A DNA stretch of 7,361 nt from DATAXI01 sp036266845 (GCA_036266845.1 DATAXI010000197.1:1-7361), one strand, 5' to 3'; positions 1 to 6,240 are shown, counted from the first letter of the stretch. Numbers and translations are program-made. The notes: generated from the sequence alone by a model not told the origin.

Positions 1-288
1 ACCCGGGACGTGCTGGCCTACGGCGCCTTGCGAGCCTTCTCCGAGGCCGGCCTGCAGGTGGGACGAGACCTCGGCGTCGTGGGACATGACGACTTCTGGC
101 CCTCTGCTGTAGTCTGGCCGCCTCTCACCACGATTCGCCAGCCCGTGCAGCGAATCGGCAGCATCGCGGCCGATATCTTGATCGATAATATCGAAGGTAC
201 GGCCACGCCGGCTGGGAAAGTATTGTTTCAGCCGGATCTCGAAGTTAGAGAATCGACGGCAGCTTTAGTGTTCCCGCGCGAGAAATAA
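1..288 (+). CDS. LacI/GalR-family transcriptional regulator, C-terminal fragment
   Basis: This is the last 95 codons of a LacI-type repressor whose start lies before the window. The frame is open from base 1 (TRDVLAYGALRAFSEAGL...) and ends at TAA 286-288. It matches the C-terminal half of the periplasmic-binding-protein-like effector domain: a GALRAFSEAGL helix, then VGRDLGVVGHDD (family consensus VPdDvsVvGfDD, here with His instead of Phe), then PPLTTIRQPVQRIGSIAADIL and the closing strand LEVRESTA. The DNA-binding helix-turn-helix and most ligand contacts lie outside the window, so the effector cannot be named. In this family the domain binds a sugar or related metabolite and controls operator binding in the cytoplasm. 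A sugar-type transporter begins 40 bp downstream on the same strand, so the two probably form one regulator-transporter locus. The GTG at base 10 is not a real start; it falls in the middle of the domain. Confidence 0.88.
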   Translation, partial: TRDVLAYGALRAFSEAGLQVGRDLGVVGHDDFWPSAVVWPPLTTIRQPVQRIGSIAADILIDNIEGTATPAGKVLFQPDLEVRESTAALVFPREK

Positions 289-328
289 ATCCGCCGGATG
301 GCATCGCGTCCCGGGCTCCGCCTTACCC

Positions 329-1768
329 ATGGAATCCACTAACACGGGCCTGCCGGAGACCAGCGAAGCGGCCCCCCCTGTAACCGGGACTTACCGGACC
401 GGCACCCTCGTTTATACCAGGGCCGGATTATTCGCCCTATTCTTTTGGCTGCTCGCCGGCGACTTTGTCTTCACGCTCATGGAGCTGCTCCAGCCGACGC
501 TGCTGCCGCTGCTTCTTCGCAAGCATGGCGCGACAAACGAGGAGATCGCCATCATCGTCACCACCATCGCGAGCGTATTGAACAGTGTTATCAATCCGAT
601 CATCAGCTACCGCTCGGACCGCACCCGGAGCAGATTCGGACGCCGCATCCCTTACCTCGCCTGGGCCACACCGTTTGCCGCGGTTTTCCTCGCCCTTATC
701 CCCTTCGCGCCGGAAATCGCAGGCATTCTCTCCCGCAGTCCGGTACTGGCCCGCGCCATCGCGCATCTGCCCATCAGTCCCGTCTTATTGGCCTGTGGTT
801 TGATAGTGGTGCTTTTTCAAACATTCAACATGGTGATCAGTTCGATCTACTTTTATCTCTTTCGCGACGTGGTGCCGCTGGAGCATATCGGCAGGGCGTG
901 GGCGTTATTCCGTGTCTTCGGTTACCTTGCCACGTTCTGTTTCAATTACTGGATCTTTGCCCAGGCTGAACGCCATCTAAAGGAGATATTCATCGCGGTA
1001 TCGCTCCTTTACGCGGTGGGATTTCTCCTGATGTGCCGGAATGTCCGGGAAGGCCAATACCCGCCGGTTGAAGACGCCGACCCTCATGCGCACGGCCTGG
1101 CGACGGCCATCCGCAACTTCCTGAGCGAATCGTTCGCTCCGATCTATTGCTGGACTTATGCCACCCGGTTATTCATGAGCATGTATCTGATTGTCGCCAC
1201 CTTTAGCGTCTTCTTTGCGCGCGACCAACTCCACCTGGATTTGCGGACCATTGGCAATGTTACAGCCTGGCCCGCGCTCTTTTGCCTCCCGCTGGCCTAT
1301 CCTTTCGGCATGCTACTCGACCGTTGGGGGGCGATCCGGTCGGTAAGCTTGACGGTGATCGCGATGACCCTCGCAAACCTCCTCGCCTTCTTTTTCGTTT
1401 CAAACAAAGAGGGGCTGCTCGCCTTCGGCATCGTCATCGGAGCCGCATGGTATCTATACATGATTGGGCAGAGCGTCCTGCTTCAAACGATTTTTCATCA
1501 GAGCCGGTTGGGGCAGCTCAGCTCTGCCAATAGCATCCTCATCGCCCTTGCCGGAGTCGTCATCGCCCCCGCCTGCGGCAAATTCTTCGATTGGATTCAC
1601 GATTACCGCTACATCTATATCTGGACTGCCTTCTTCGGCGTGCTCGCGGCATTTTCACTCTCAAAGGTGCGCCAGCACTGGCATCGCTGCGGAGGTCCCG
1701 ACGACTACCGTGCGCCGCTGTACAATCGCCAATTTTCGTCGGAAACCTCCGGCGGAGGGGAAGCTTGA
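329..1768 (+). CDS. MFS transporter, GPH/SLC45-like sugar porter
   Basis: This is a 479-residue inner-membrane transporter of the major facilitator superfamily, likely a sugar or glycoside symporter. About 12 hydrophobic segments are visible, roughly at residues 33-63, 73-93, 107-127, 150-172, 190-212, 218-236, 275-297, 308-330, 337-357, 362-385, 400-418 and 425-445. The loop between TM2 and TM3 carries SDRTRSRFGRRIP (residues 96-108), the motif-A variant of GPH and plant-sucrose/SLC45-type porters. A weaker copy, GMLLDRWGAIR (327-337), follows in the second half, as expected for a duplicated six-helix fold. Charged residues inside TM1 (D45, E52) could take part in proton or cation coupling. 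ATG 329 is the only reasonable start: TM1 begins about 30 residues later and no upstream start is in frame. No clear Shine-Dalgarno is seen. The 40-bp gap to the LacI gene suggests co-transcription or shared control. The exact substrate cannot be read from the sequence. Confidence 0.9.
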   Translation: MESTNTGLPETSEAAPPVTGTYRTGTLVYTRAGLFALFFWLLAGDFVFTLMELLQPTLLPLLLRKHGATNEEIAIIVTTIASVLNSVINPIISYRSDRTRSRFGRRIPYLAWATPFAAVFLALIPFAPEIAGILSRSPVLARAIAHLPISPVLLACGLIVVLFQTFNMVISSIYFYLFRDVVPLEHIGRAWALFRVFGYLATFCFNYWIFAQAERHLKEIFIAVSLLYAVGFLLMCRNVREGQYPPVEDADPHAHGLATAIRNFLSESFAPIYCWTYATRLFMSMYLIVATFSVFFARDQLHLDLRTIGNVTAWPALFCLPLAYPFGMLLDRWGAIRSVSLTVIAMTLANLLAFFFVSNKEGLLAFGIVIGAAWYLYMIGQSVLLQTIFHQSRLGQLSSANSILIALAGVVIAPACGKFFDWIHDYRYIYIWTAFFGVLAAFSLSKVRQHWHRCGGPDDYRAPLYNRQFSSETSGGGEA

Positions 1769-2258
1769 AATCGCGTAACCCGCCAGGTCCCCTCGCCTTC
1801 ATCATCATGTGTGACGGACAGAATTGGTTCGCTTCCACGCATCATGTCAATGGTGGTGGCTGCGGCCGTATTGCGAGCCTCCAAGAATAGCCAATCGCTC
1901 GAAGGCTCGGGTCATTTCCTGGGCGCATTCATGGCGTGCTCCAGCGAAAGAAAAAGAGCGGCGACGAAACCTGGCTGCGCAAGAGCGTGCCGGGCCGCGT
2001 GCCGCAACGGCCCCGGCTCCCCAGCCTCCCGGCATGAAGCCAGAAGCCGATCAAGGGTGGCTGGGCTCGCCGTGAGTACCCTTCCTGGCTATCGCCTACG
2101 GCAGCGCTCCCTGACGCTTCTGATAATGCGGCAGCCATATCCCCAAAGCCGCCCCATATCCCCAAAACCGCCTTAAACCTGCGCCCGCACGGGTGATTGT
2201 GCTCGTCGGGATAGTTTTTGGACTGCTATTCGTCAAGTCTCCTGCTAATGTGAAATAG
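1769..2258. other. 490-bp stretch without a convincing gene
   Basis: Several frames stay open here on both strands, but none gives a protein with recognisable domains, a good ribosome site or natural composition. The longest translations are rich in Arg, Ala, Ser and Pro, as expected from random GC-rich DNA. Visible structure consists of an inverted repeat CGAGCCT/AGGCTCG (1874-1880 and 1903-1909, 22-nt loop) and a 19-bp tandem duplication at 2135-2172. Composition drops in GC toward the right end, just before the next gene. It may be decayed coding DNA or a junction between the sugar locus and the small-gene island. No terminator with a U-run was found after the transporter. Confidence 0.5.
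2135..2172. repeat. 19-bp perfectly abutting tandem repeat, two copies
   Basis: The unit CCATATCCCCAAAGCCGCC (2135-2153) is followed directly by a second copy (2154-2172) with one change, AAAACC for AAAGCC. There is no spacer. It lies in the gene-free stretch about 87 bp before the next start codon. It could be a replication-slippage duplication or a paired protein-binding site. The sequence does not distinguish between them. Confidence 0.85.
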
Positions 2259-2639
2259 ATGAACCCAGAAGAATTGCCAAAGGAACTGGCCGGATATACG
2301 GAAGATGATGTAGCCCGCAATTCTTTCGATATGAAGGGAATTTGGACTTGGCCCTGCCTGCTCGTATTCTTTGTCTCATTGGTTTCTCCAGAGAATCCTT
2401 GGCTCAGCGAACATCTATGGCACGTTCTGGCATTAATATCCGGCCTTTTGCTGTTCGCATCGTTCTTCATTGCTGCAACACTGACTCCCAGAAATCGCTT
2501 TACCGGGAAACCGATGCGAAGTTTTCTTGAGCAAAATAGGAACGGAGCAATTAAATACTACGTCTGCGATACCAGCAAAACATACTTCAAAAGGACAATT
2601 ATGGGGATCCAATACGGAAAAGGACGTGCCCCGCAGTAG
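2259..2639 (+). CDS. Small predicted membrane protein, unknown function
   Basis: This is a 126-residue protein I do not recognise. An acidic N-terminus (NPEELPKELAGYTEDD) precedes two hydrophobic segments, about residues 28-45 (IWTWPCLLVFFVSLV) and 53-74 (LWHVLALISGLLLFASFFIAAT). A basic C-terminal tail follows, with Cys103 in a YYVCDTSKTYFKR motif. The positive charge after TM2 argues for both ends facing the cytoplasm. The start ATG has no Shine-Dalgarno; a -10-like TAATGT lies 7 nt upstream. Base composition is lower in GC than the neighbours: 2521-2580 has 23 G/C of 60, against 38 of 60 at 4681-4740 in nadB. Two more small membrane genes follow on the same strand, 139 and 85 bp apart, so they are neighbours rather than a tight operon. 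It is probably a real gene, because the translation has a sensible membrane-protein pattern rather than shadow-frame composition. Confidence 0.6.
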   Translation: MNPEELPKELAGYTEDDVARNSFDMKGIWTWPCLLVFFVSLVSPENPWLSEHLWHVLALISGLLLFASFFIAATLTPRNRFTGKPMRSFLEQNRNGAIKYYVCDTSKTYFKRTIMGIQYGKGRAPQ

Positions 2640-2658
2640 TCAGCATTCTCACGGCATC

Positions 2659-2766
2659 CACACCCACCCTCCAAGCCACCCCGCATTCGCTCATAAAGCC
2701 ATCTGAAGGATGTTTTGATGGATCGGAGGGGTGTGAAGAATAAGCTTTTCTCCAACGCTCCACACC
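2659..2766 (+). promoter_or_regulatory. Competing inverted repeats ahead of the 93-aa gene
   Basis: The segment GGAGGGGTGTG (2725-2735) can pair with upstream CACACCCACCCTCC (2659-2672) if three bases bulge out, leaving a loop of about 52 nt. The same GGTGTGAAG (2730-2738) can instead pair with CTCCACACC (2758-2766), with one mismatch and a 19-nt loop. The second hairpin would end 12 nt before the ATG at 2779. The two pairings exclude each other, so a small RNA switch or attenuator is conceivable. There is no family match, and chance similarity in a repetitive stretch is possible. Confidence 0.2.
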
Positions 2767-2778
2767 ATAAAATGCCTC

Positions 2779-3060
2779 ATGCGCCAAAGGATACTCAGCA
2801 AGATCATCTCAACGGCAATTTTAGCGAGTCTCTTGGGCTTGGGATTTCAAAGGGTGGCTGACCGGATCGTGAAAATGGGACGTGACGGCTACCTTGCCGC
2901 ATGCACCACTCGGTGGACTTTTTTCGAAACCCATCCACATACAATCTGGTTTCGCCTCGCCCAGATGATGATTTTGCTTGGGTTCATTATTGGCCTGTAC
3001 GAATTTCTGGCGTCAGTGCTTTTCAGGTTCCTGACCCTCAATCGCTCGCAAAATACATAG
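2779..3060 (+). CDS. Small predicted membrane protein, unknown function
   Basis: This is a 93-residue protein with no family I can name. It has a basic N-terminus (MRQRILSK) and a first hydrophobic segment at about residues 9-25 (IISTAILASLLGLGF). A middle region with two Cys/Trp-containing turns (ACTTRWTFFETHPH) would lie outside the membrane. A second, longer hydrophobic segment spans about 58-86 (WFRLAQMMILLGFIIGLYEFLASVLFRFL), and the tail is short and polar. The arrangement fits a two-TM protein with both ends in the cytoplasm, or a signal anchor plus one TM. There is no obvious Shine-Dalgarno before ATG 2779; another ATG at 2772 is out of frame. The gene shares strand and low GC with the small membrane genes on either side. 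The membrane pattern supports it, but its short length and weak start leave doubt. Confidence 0.5.
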   Translation: MRQRILSKIISTAILASLLGLGFQRVADRIVKMGRDGYLAACTTRWTFFETHPHTIWFRLAQMMILLGFIIGLYEFLASVLFRFLTLNRSQNT

Positions 3061-3145
3061 CCTGTTCCACGGCAAAGCGCACCTGTGCCAACAGAAATAT
3101 TCATTGTGACCAGTCCTTCTGATTGCCAGCATACCGGGAAGCATC

Positions 3146-3607
3146 ATGGTCGAAACCGCCTATCCTGATTCCCAGCCTGTAGTAAAATGCCCCTCGTGTG
3201 GGACCAGATGGAAGTTGACACCTGAGGAGGCTGCTCAAATAGCTTTTACCTGCGACGAATGCAGCACTACATTCCGGTTGAGGGATATTCGTGAACATTG
3301 GGCCATAAAATTCGTCTGTTTTATTGCAGCCTTTGCAGCGGCCATTTATCTCAGCGGCCTAATTGGAATGGCGATTATTTTTCCGGGATCACTCTCACCG
3401 TATGATACAGGTCCATTATATATAGGTATCCTCCATTACGTCGTGATGGTGCCAGTAATTATTGGCGCATATCTGGTTAGTGAAAGGACATGTTCCAAGT
3501 ACGTAGCGGGGAGCAATTCAGTAATTGTGGGCGTGCTCGCTCTCATCTCCAGTTTGCTCATTGCCGTCGGCGTGGACGTAGTTCTCAAGATTTTGGCCCA
3601 TAGATGA
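3146..3607 (+). CDS. Zinc-ribbon membrane protein, unknown function
   Basis: This is a 153-residue protein with an N-terminal zinc ribbon. Cysteines form CPSC (C15, C18) and CDEC (C36, C39), separated by 17 residues, with TRWKL and TTFRL after each knuckle as in the MJ0042-type zinc-ribbon pattern. The ribbon would bind one zinc ion and face the cytoplasm. Three hydrophobic segments follow, about residues 53-78, 90-111 and 124-148. Proteins of this shape are common in Planctomycetes, Verrucomicrobia and Proteobacteria, mostly without known function. ATG 3146 has a weak GGGAAG (3136-3141) only 4 nt upstream and gives a start just before the ribbon. The gene ends 140 bp from nadB, which converges on it. 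It is the best supported of the three small membrane genes. Function cannot be assigned; a membrane-attached sensor or assembly role is only a guess. Confidence 0.72.
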   Translation: MVETAYPDSQPVVKCPSCGTRWKLTPEEAAQIAFTCDECSTTFRLRDIREHWAIKFVCFIAAFAAAIYLSGLIGMAIIFPGSLSPYDTGPLYIGILHYVVMVPVIIGAYLVSERTCSKYVAGSNSVIVGVLALISSLLIAVGVDVVLKILAHR

Positions 3608-3651
3608 ATTCATGCGTTCCGTGCGAAAACCACATCTGGACACGAGACACG

Positions 3652-3663
3652 GGAAATATTTCC
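3652..3663. repeat. Perfect 12-bp palindrome between convergent genes
   Basis: GGAAATATTTCC equals its own reverse complement. It lies in the 140-bp gap between the ends of the zinc-ribbon gene and nadB. With no loop it is a poor RNA terminator on either strand. A protein-binding site is possible, and a chance palindrome is also possible. Confidence 0.4.
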
Positions 3664-3747
3664 TGCGGGTGGCGCTGGCGGCGTCTATAGGATGCTCCAG
3701 GCAAAAATCCGCGCTGGCCGCAGGCGGGTCGATCCAGGGATGGCCGC

Positions 3748-5349
3748 TTACAACCGGTGCAGGACCGTGTTGCGGAGAAAGGTTTTGTCGTCGCGCTCCG
3801 GGTAATCGAGCGTGTAATGCAGCCCGCGGCTTTCCTTGCGGGCCAGGGCGCAATCGACAATGAGGGCCGCGACGGTTGCGAGGTTCCGCAGTTCCAGGAG
3901 GTCGGTGCTGATTTTGTAGTGCCAGTAAAACTCCTGGATTTCGCGCTGCAGATTTCCCAGCCGGGTGCTGGCGCGCTGGAGGCGCTTATCCGTGCGGACA
4001 ATGCCGACGTAATCCCACATCAGCCGGCGGATTTCCTCCCAGTTATGCGAGATGACGACAAACTCGTCCACGTCCAGCGCATTGCCGCTGCGCCACTCGG
4101 GGATTGAGATATCCATGCCTGCTTTGCCGACAGGGATGCGCCGGACCACATCCACGGCGGCCCGGTGGCCGAGGACCGCCGCTTCCAGCAGGGAGTTGCT
4201 CGCAAGCCGGTTGGCCCCATGCAGGCCGGTGCACGCCACCTCGCCGATCGCGTAGAGCCCGCGCAGGCTGGTGCGCCCGTCCACATCGGTCAATGCGCCG
4301 CCGCATTGGTAATGGGCGGCGGGCACCACGGGGATGGGCTCCCTGGTGATGTCGATCCCCAGATCGAGGCAAGTCTGGTAAATATTCGGGAACCGGTCGC
4401 GGATGAAATCGGCGGGCTTATGGGTGATATCCAGGAGGACGTAACGCTCGCCGGAGCGCTTCATTTCCGCATCGATGGCGCGCGCAACGATGTCTCGCGG
4501 CGCGAGCTCCTTGAGAGGGTGATAGCGCTCCATGAAGCGCTTCCCGTGCGTATCGATGAGGATGCCCCCTTCCCCGCGCACGGCCTCGGAGATCAGGAAA
4601 GAGCGCTCCTCGGGGTGGTACAGGCAGGTGGGGTGAAATTGGACAAACTCCATGTTCGCGATATTCGCGCCGGCCCGCCACGCCATCGCGACGCCATCGC
4701 CCGTGGCGACGCCGGGATTGGTGGTATAGAGATAGACCTTTCCGCATCCGCCCGTGGCGAGCACCACGCGGTCTGAGCGGATGGCCTCCACCTCCCCGCT
4801 GGGCTCGTGCAGCACATAGACGCCGAGGCAGCGATCCTCCGTGGCGTAGCCGAGCTTTCCCGCGGTGATGAGGTCCACGGCCATGTGGTTTTCCATCATC
4901 GTGATGTTGGGGTTTCTCTCGATATCCGCGAGCAGGGCGCGCTCGATTTCCCGGCCTGTGATGTCTCGCGCGTGGAGCACGCGGCGCTTCGAGTGGCCCC
5001 CTTCCCGGCCCAGGTCCAGCTCCCGCTCGCCATCCTCGGCCTCGCGCTCGTCGAATTGCACGCCCAGCTCGATCAACTCCTCGATGCGCGACGGCCCCTC
5101 GGTGACGATGGCGCGGACCATCTCCTCATCGCACAGTCCGGCGCCGGCGGTGAGCGTATCCTTTACGTGCAGTTCAAAGGAATCCTCGCTGCTGGTGACG
5201 CAGGCGATGCCCCCTTGCGCCCACGCCGTATTGGAATCGGCGCGGCCCCGCTTGGTGATGATTGCGACCGTTCCGTGCCTGGCGACCGCGCGGGCAAAAC
5301 TGAGGCCCGCAAGGCCGCTGCCGATGACTACGAAATCGAACTCGATCAT
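3748..5349 (-). CDS. nadB: L-aspartate oxidase
   Basis: This 533-residue cytoplasmic flavoenzyme oxidises L-aspartate to iminoaspartate, the first step of de novo NAD synthesis; quinolinate synthase NadA uses the product. The N-terminal FAD site is clear: VVIGSGLAG (GxGxxG, residues 10-15), then SNTAWAQGGIA (39-49) and the ATGGCGKVYLYTTNPG segment (198-213). Residues matching the E. coli active site all appear at a constant offset of five: Glu116 in REGGHS, His239 in QFHPT, Arg285 in APRDIVARA, His346 in AAHYQCGG and Arg381 in GANRLASNSLLE. That set, including the Glu, separates NadB from succinate dehydrogenase and fumarate reductase subunits. The C-terminal helical domain (about 435-533, RRLMWDYVGIVRTDKRL) is present, and the length is normal. 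The start ATG overlaps the panC stop in ATGA, so translation is probably coupled; only a weak GGAAAA precedes it. nadA and nadC are not in the window. Confidence 0.97.
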   Translation of the reverse strand: MIEFDFVVIGSGLAGLSFARAVARHGTVAIITKRGRADSNTAWAQGGIACVTSSEDSFELHVKDTLTAGAGLCDEEMVRAIVTEGPSRIEELIELGVQFDEREAEDGERELDLGREGGHSKRRVLHARDITGREIERALLADIERNPNITMMENHMAVDLITAGKLGYATEDRCLGVYVLHEPSGEVEAIRSDRVVLATGGCGKVYLYTTNPGVATGDGVAMAWRAGANIANMEFVQFHPTCLYHPEERSFLISEAVRGEGGILIDTHGKRFMERYHPLKELAPRDIVARAIDAEMKRSGERYVLLDITHKPADFIRDRFPNIYQTCLDLGIDITREPIPVVPAAHYQCGGALTDVDGRTSLRGLYAIGEVACTGLHGANRLASNSLLEAAVLGHRAAVDVVRRIPVGKAGMDISIPEWRSGNALDVDEFVVISHNWEEIRRLMWDYVGIVRTDKRLQRASTRLGNLQREIQEFYWHYKISTDLLELRNLATVAALIVDCALARKESRGLHYTLDYPERDDKTFLRNTVLHRL

Positions 5350-6188
5350 GATGCAATTTTCCGGCGGATGTTATCGATGAGCCGCGTTTTCCCAAAAAAG
5401 ACCGCGCAGGCGATCACCAGCTCCCGGGAGGCCGCGGAAGGTTTCTCGAGGGTTTCGGCATCGAGCACTTCGATGTAATCGATCCGCGCGAGCGGAGCCT
5501 TGCTGATGGCCCGGCGAACCATCCGGGCCAGATCGGCCGCGCGGCGTGCCGGGCCGTCCCGCGCCAGGAGCAGCGCTTTCCGCAATACCGCCGCCTGGGC
5601 GCGCTGCCCGGCATCGAGATAGGCGTTCCGGGAGCTCATCGCGAGGCCATCGGGCTCCCGCACCGTTGGGGCGGCAACGATTTTTACCGGGAGATTCAGG
5701 TCGCGAGCCATCCTGCGGATCACCGCGGCCTGCTGGTAATCCTTCTCCCCAAAGACCGCGATATCCGGGGCGATGATGTTAAAAAGCTTCAGCACCACCG
5801 TACAGACGCCGCGAAAATGGCCCGGACGCGATTTGCCGCAAAGTCCGGGCGAAAGCCGCTCCTCATCCACATAGGTGGAGTATCCCTCCGGGTACATGTC
5901 TCCGGGCGAGGGATTAAATATAAAGTCCACGCCGGCCTCGCGGCAGAGCCGCGCGTCCCTGTGGAAAGGACGCGGATAACGGGAGAAATCCTCCGTGGGG
6001 CCAAACTGGGTTGGATTGACAAAAATGCTGACTGCAACCGAGCCGCTTTTGCCGGCCAACTGCCGCGCCCTGCGCACCAGCGAGAGATGCCCGGCGTGCA
6101 ATGCCCCCATGGTGGGCACCAGCACCAGAGGGCGCGCGATGCCGCGGGATTGGCGGGCGGCGCTGGCGACAGTGCGGACGATTCTCAC
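5346..6188 (-). CDS. panC: Pantothenate synthetase (pantoate--beta-alanine ligase)
   Basis: This 280-residue cytoplasmic enzyme joins pantoate and beta-alanine, using ATP through a pantoyl-adenylate, to make pantothenate for coenzyme A. It has the nucleotidyltransferase-type fold with PTMGALHAGH (25-34, the HxGH site with His31 and His34). Other family motifs are FVNPTQFGPTEDFSRYPR (56-73), RPGHFRGV (121-128), GEKDYQQ (147-153; Lys149, Asp150 and Gln153 contact the substrates) and the KMSKS-like MSSRN (184-188). Family length is about 280, so it is complete. The start is GTG at 6188-6186, which gives the usual MRIVRT-type N-terminus. The good GGAGG lies 22 nt away and instead serves a five-codon frame ending on this GTG. 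Its stop overlaps nadB by four bases. Beta-alanine normally comes from aspartate through PanD, so both genes of this operon depend on the aspartate pool. panB and panD are not in the window. Confidence 0.97.
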   Translation of the reverse strand: MRIVRTVASAARQSRGIARPLVLVPTMGALHAGHLSLVRRARQLAGKSGSVAVSIFVNPTQFGPTEDFSRYPRPFHRDARLCREAGVDFIFNPSPGDMYPEGYSTYVDEERLSPGLCGKSRPGHFRGVCTVVLKLFNIIAPDIAVFGEKDYQQAAVIRRMARDLNLPVKIVAAPTVREPDGLAMSSRNAYLDAGQRAQAAVLRKALLLARDGPARRAADLARMVRRAISKAPLARIDYIEVLDAETLEKPSAASRELVIACAVFFGKTRLIDNIRRKIAS

Positions 6189-6202
6189 AGTCGCCGTAAC
6201 AT
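6185..6202 (-). CDS. Five-codon leader frame (MLRRL) coupled to panC
   Basis: On the - strand the frame ATG TTA CGG CGA CTG TGA starts at 6202 and stops at 6185. Its TGA overlaps the panC GTG as GTGA. A strong GGAGG (6215-6211) sits 8 nt before this ATG, which is ideal spacing, whereas it is 22 nt from the panC GTG. Ribosomes would therefore load at the leader and restart at panC. It includes a CGG-CGA arginine pair. It may be a translational coupling device, or a relic of an earlier panC start. A sequencing indel is less likely because panC is intact from the GTG. Confidence 0.45.
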   Translation of the reverse strand: MLRRL

Positions 6203-6210
6203 AAATGAAA

Positions 6211-6215
6211 CCTCC
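6211..6215 (-). promoter_or_regulatory. Shine-Dalgarno GGAGG for the panC leader frame
   Basis: CCTCC on the + strand reads GGAGG on the - strand, 8 nt before ATG 6202-6200. It is the clearest ribosome binding site in the window and decides that translation starts at the leader frame rather than directly at the panC GTG. Confidence 0.6.
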
Positions 6216-6222
6216 GCCTTTG

Positions 6223-6233
6223 TGGCAATGCCA
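6223..6233. promoter_or_regulatory. Small palindrome TGGCAATGCCA in the divergent promoter region
   Basis: TGGCA-A-TGCCA is a perfect five-base inverted repeat around one central base. It lies in the 124-bp region between the panC leader and the secreted-protein gene, 20 bases upstream of the leader ATG. Its position fits an operator acting on one or both divergent promoters. Such a short palindrome can occur by chance, and no regulator is identified. Confidence 0.25.
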
Positions 6234-6240
6234 ATTCTCC

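Noticed and set aside
445..969. 174-codon frame inside the MFS transporter gene
   Set aside because: It is out of frame with a clear 12-TM protein and is rich in Arg, His and Pro, typical of a shadow frame.
1874..1909. Inverted repeat CGAGCCT/AGGCTCG considered as part of a tRNA or structured RNA
   Set aside because: There is no cloverleaf, no T-arm consensus and no CCA-adjacent acceptor stem, and a 7-bp stem with a 22-nt loop can arise by chance.
1811..2176. 121-codon + strand frame in the gene-free stretch
   Set aside because: The translation is dominated by Arg, Ala, Ser and Pro with no motif or ribosome site, and its end is made of the 19-bp tandem repeat. A real gene cannot be supported.
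2096..2470. 124-codon - strand frame overlapping the 126-residue gene
   Set aside because: It overlaps the better membrane-protein frame, and its translation shows no hydrophobic or domain pattern.
3701..3727. Possible terminator for the panC-nadB operon (CCGC/GCGG arms followed on the - strand by ATTTTTG)
   Set aside because: The stem is only four base pairs with an 11-nt loop, too weak to call an intrinsic terminator.
3518..4001. - strand frames of 111 and 138 codons extending past the nadB stop
   Set aside because: They are mainly alternative frames of nadB's 3' end. NadB itself ends naturally with TAA at 3748-3750 at normal family length.
4165..5478. Long + strand open frames of 203 and 223 codons opposite nadB and the 3' end of panC
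   Set aside because: They are antisense to strongly conserved nadB and panC coding sequence, their translations have no domain-like pattern, and long antisense frames are expected in GC-rich genes.
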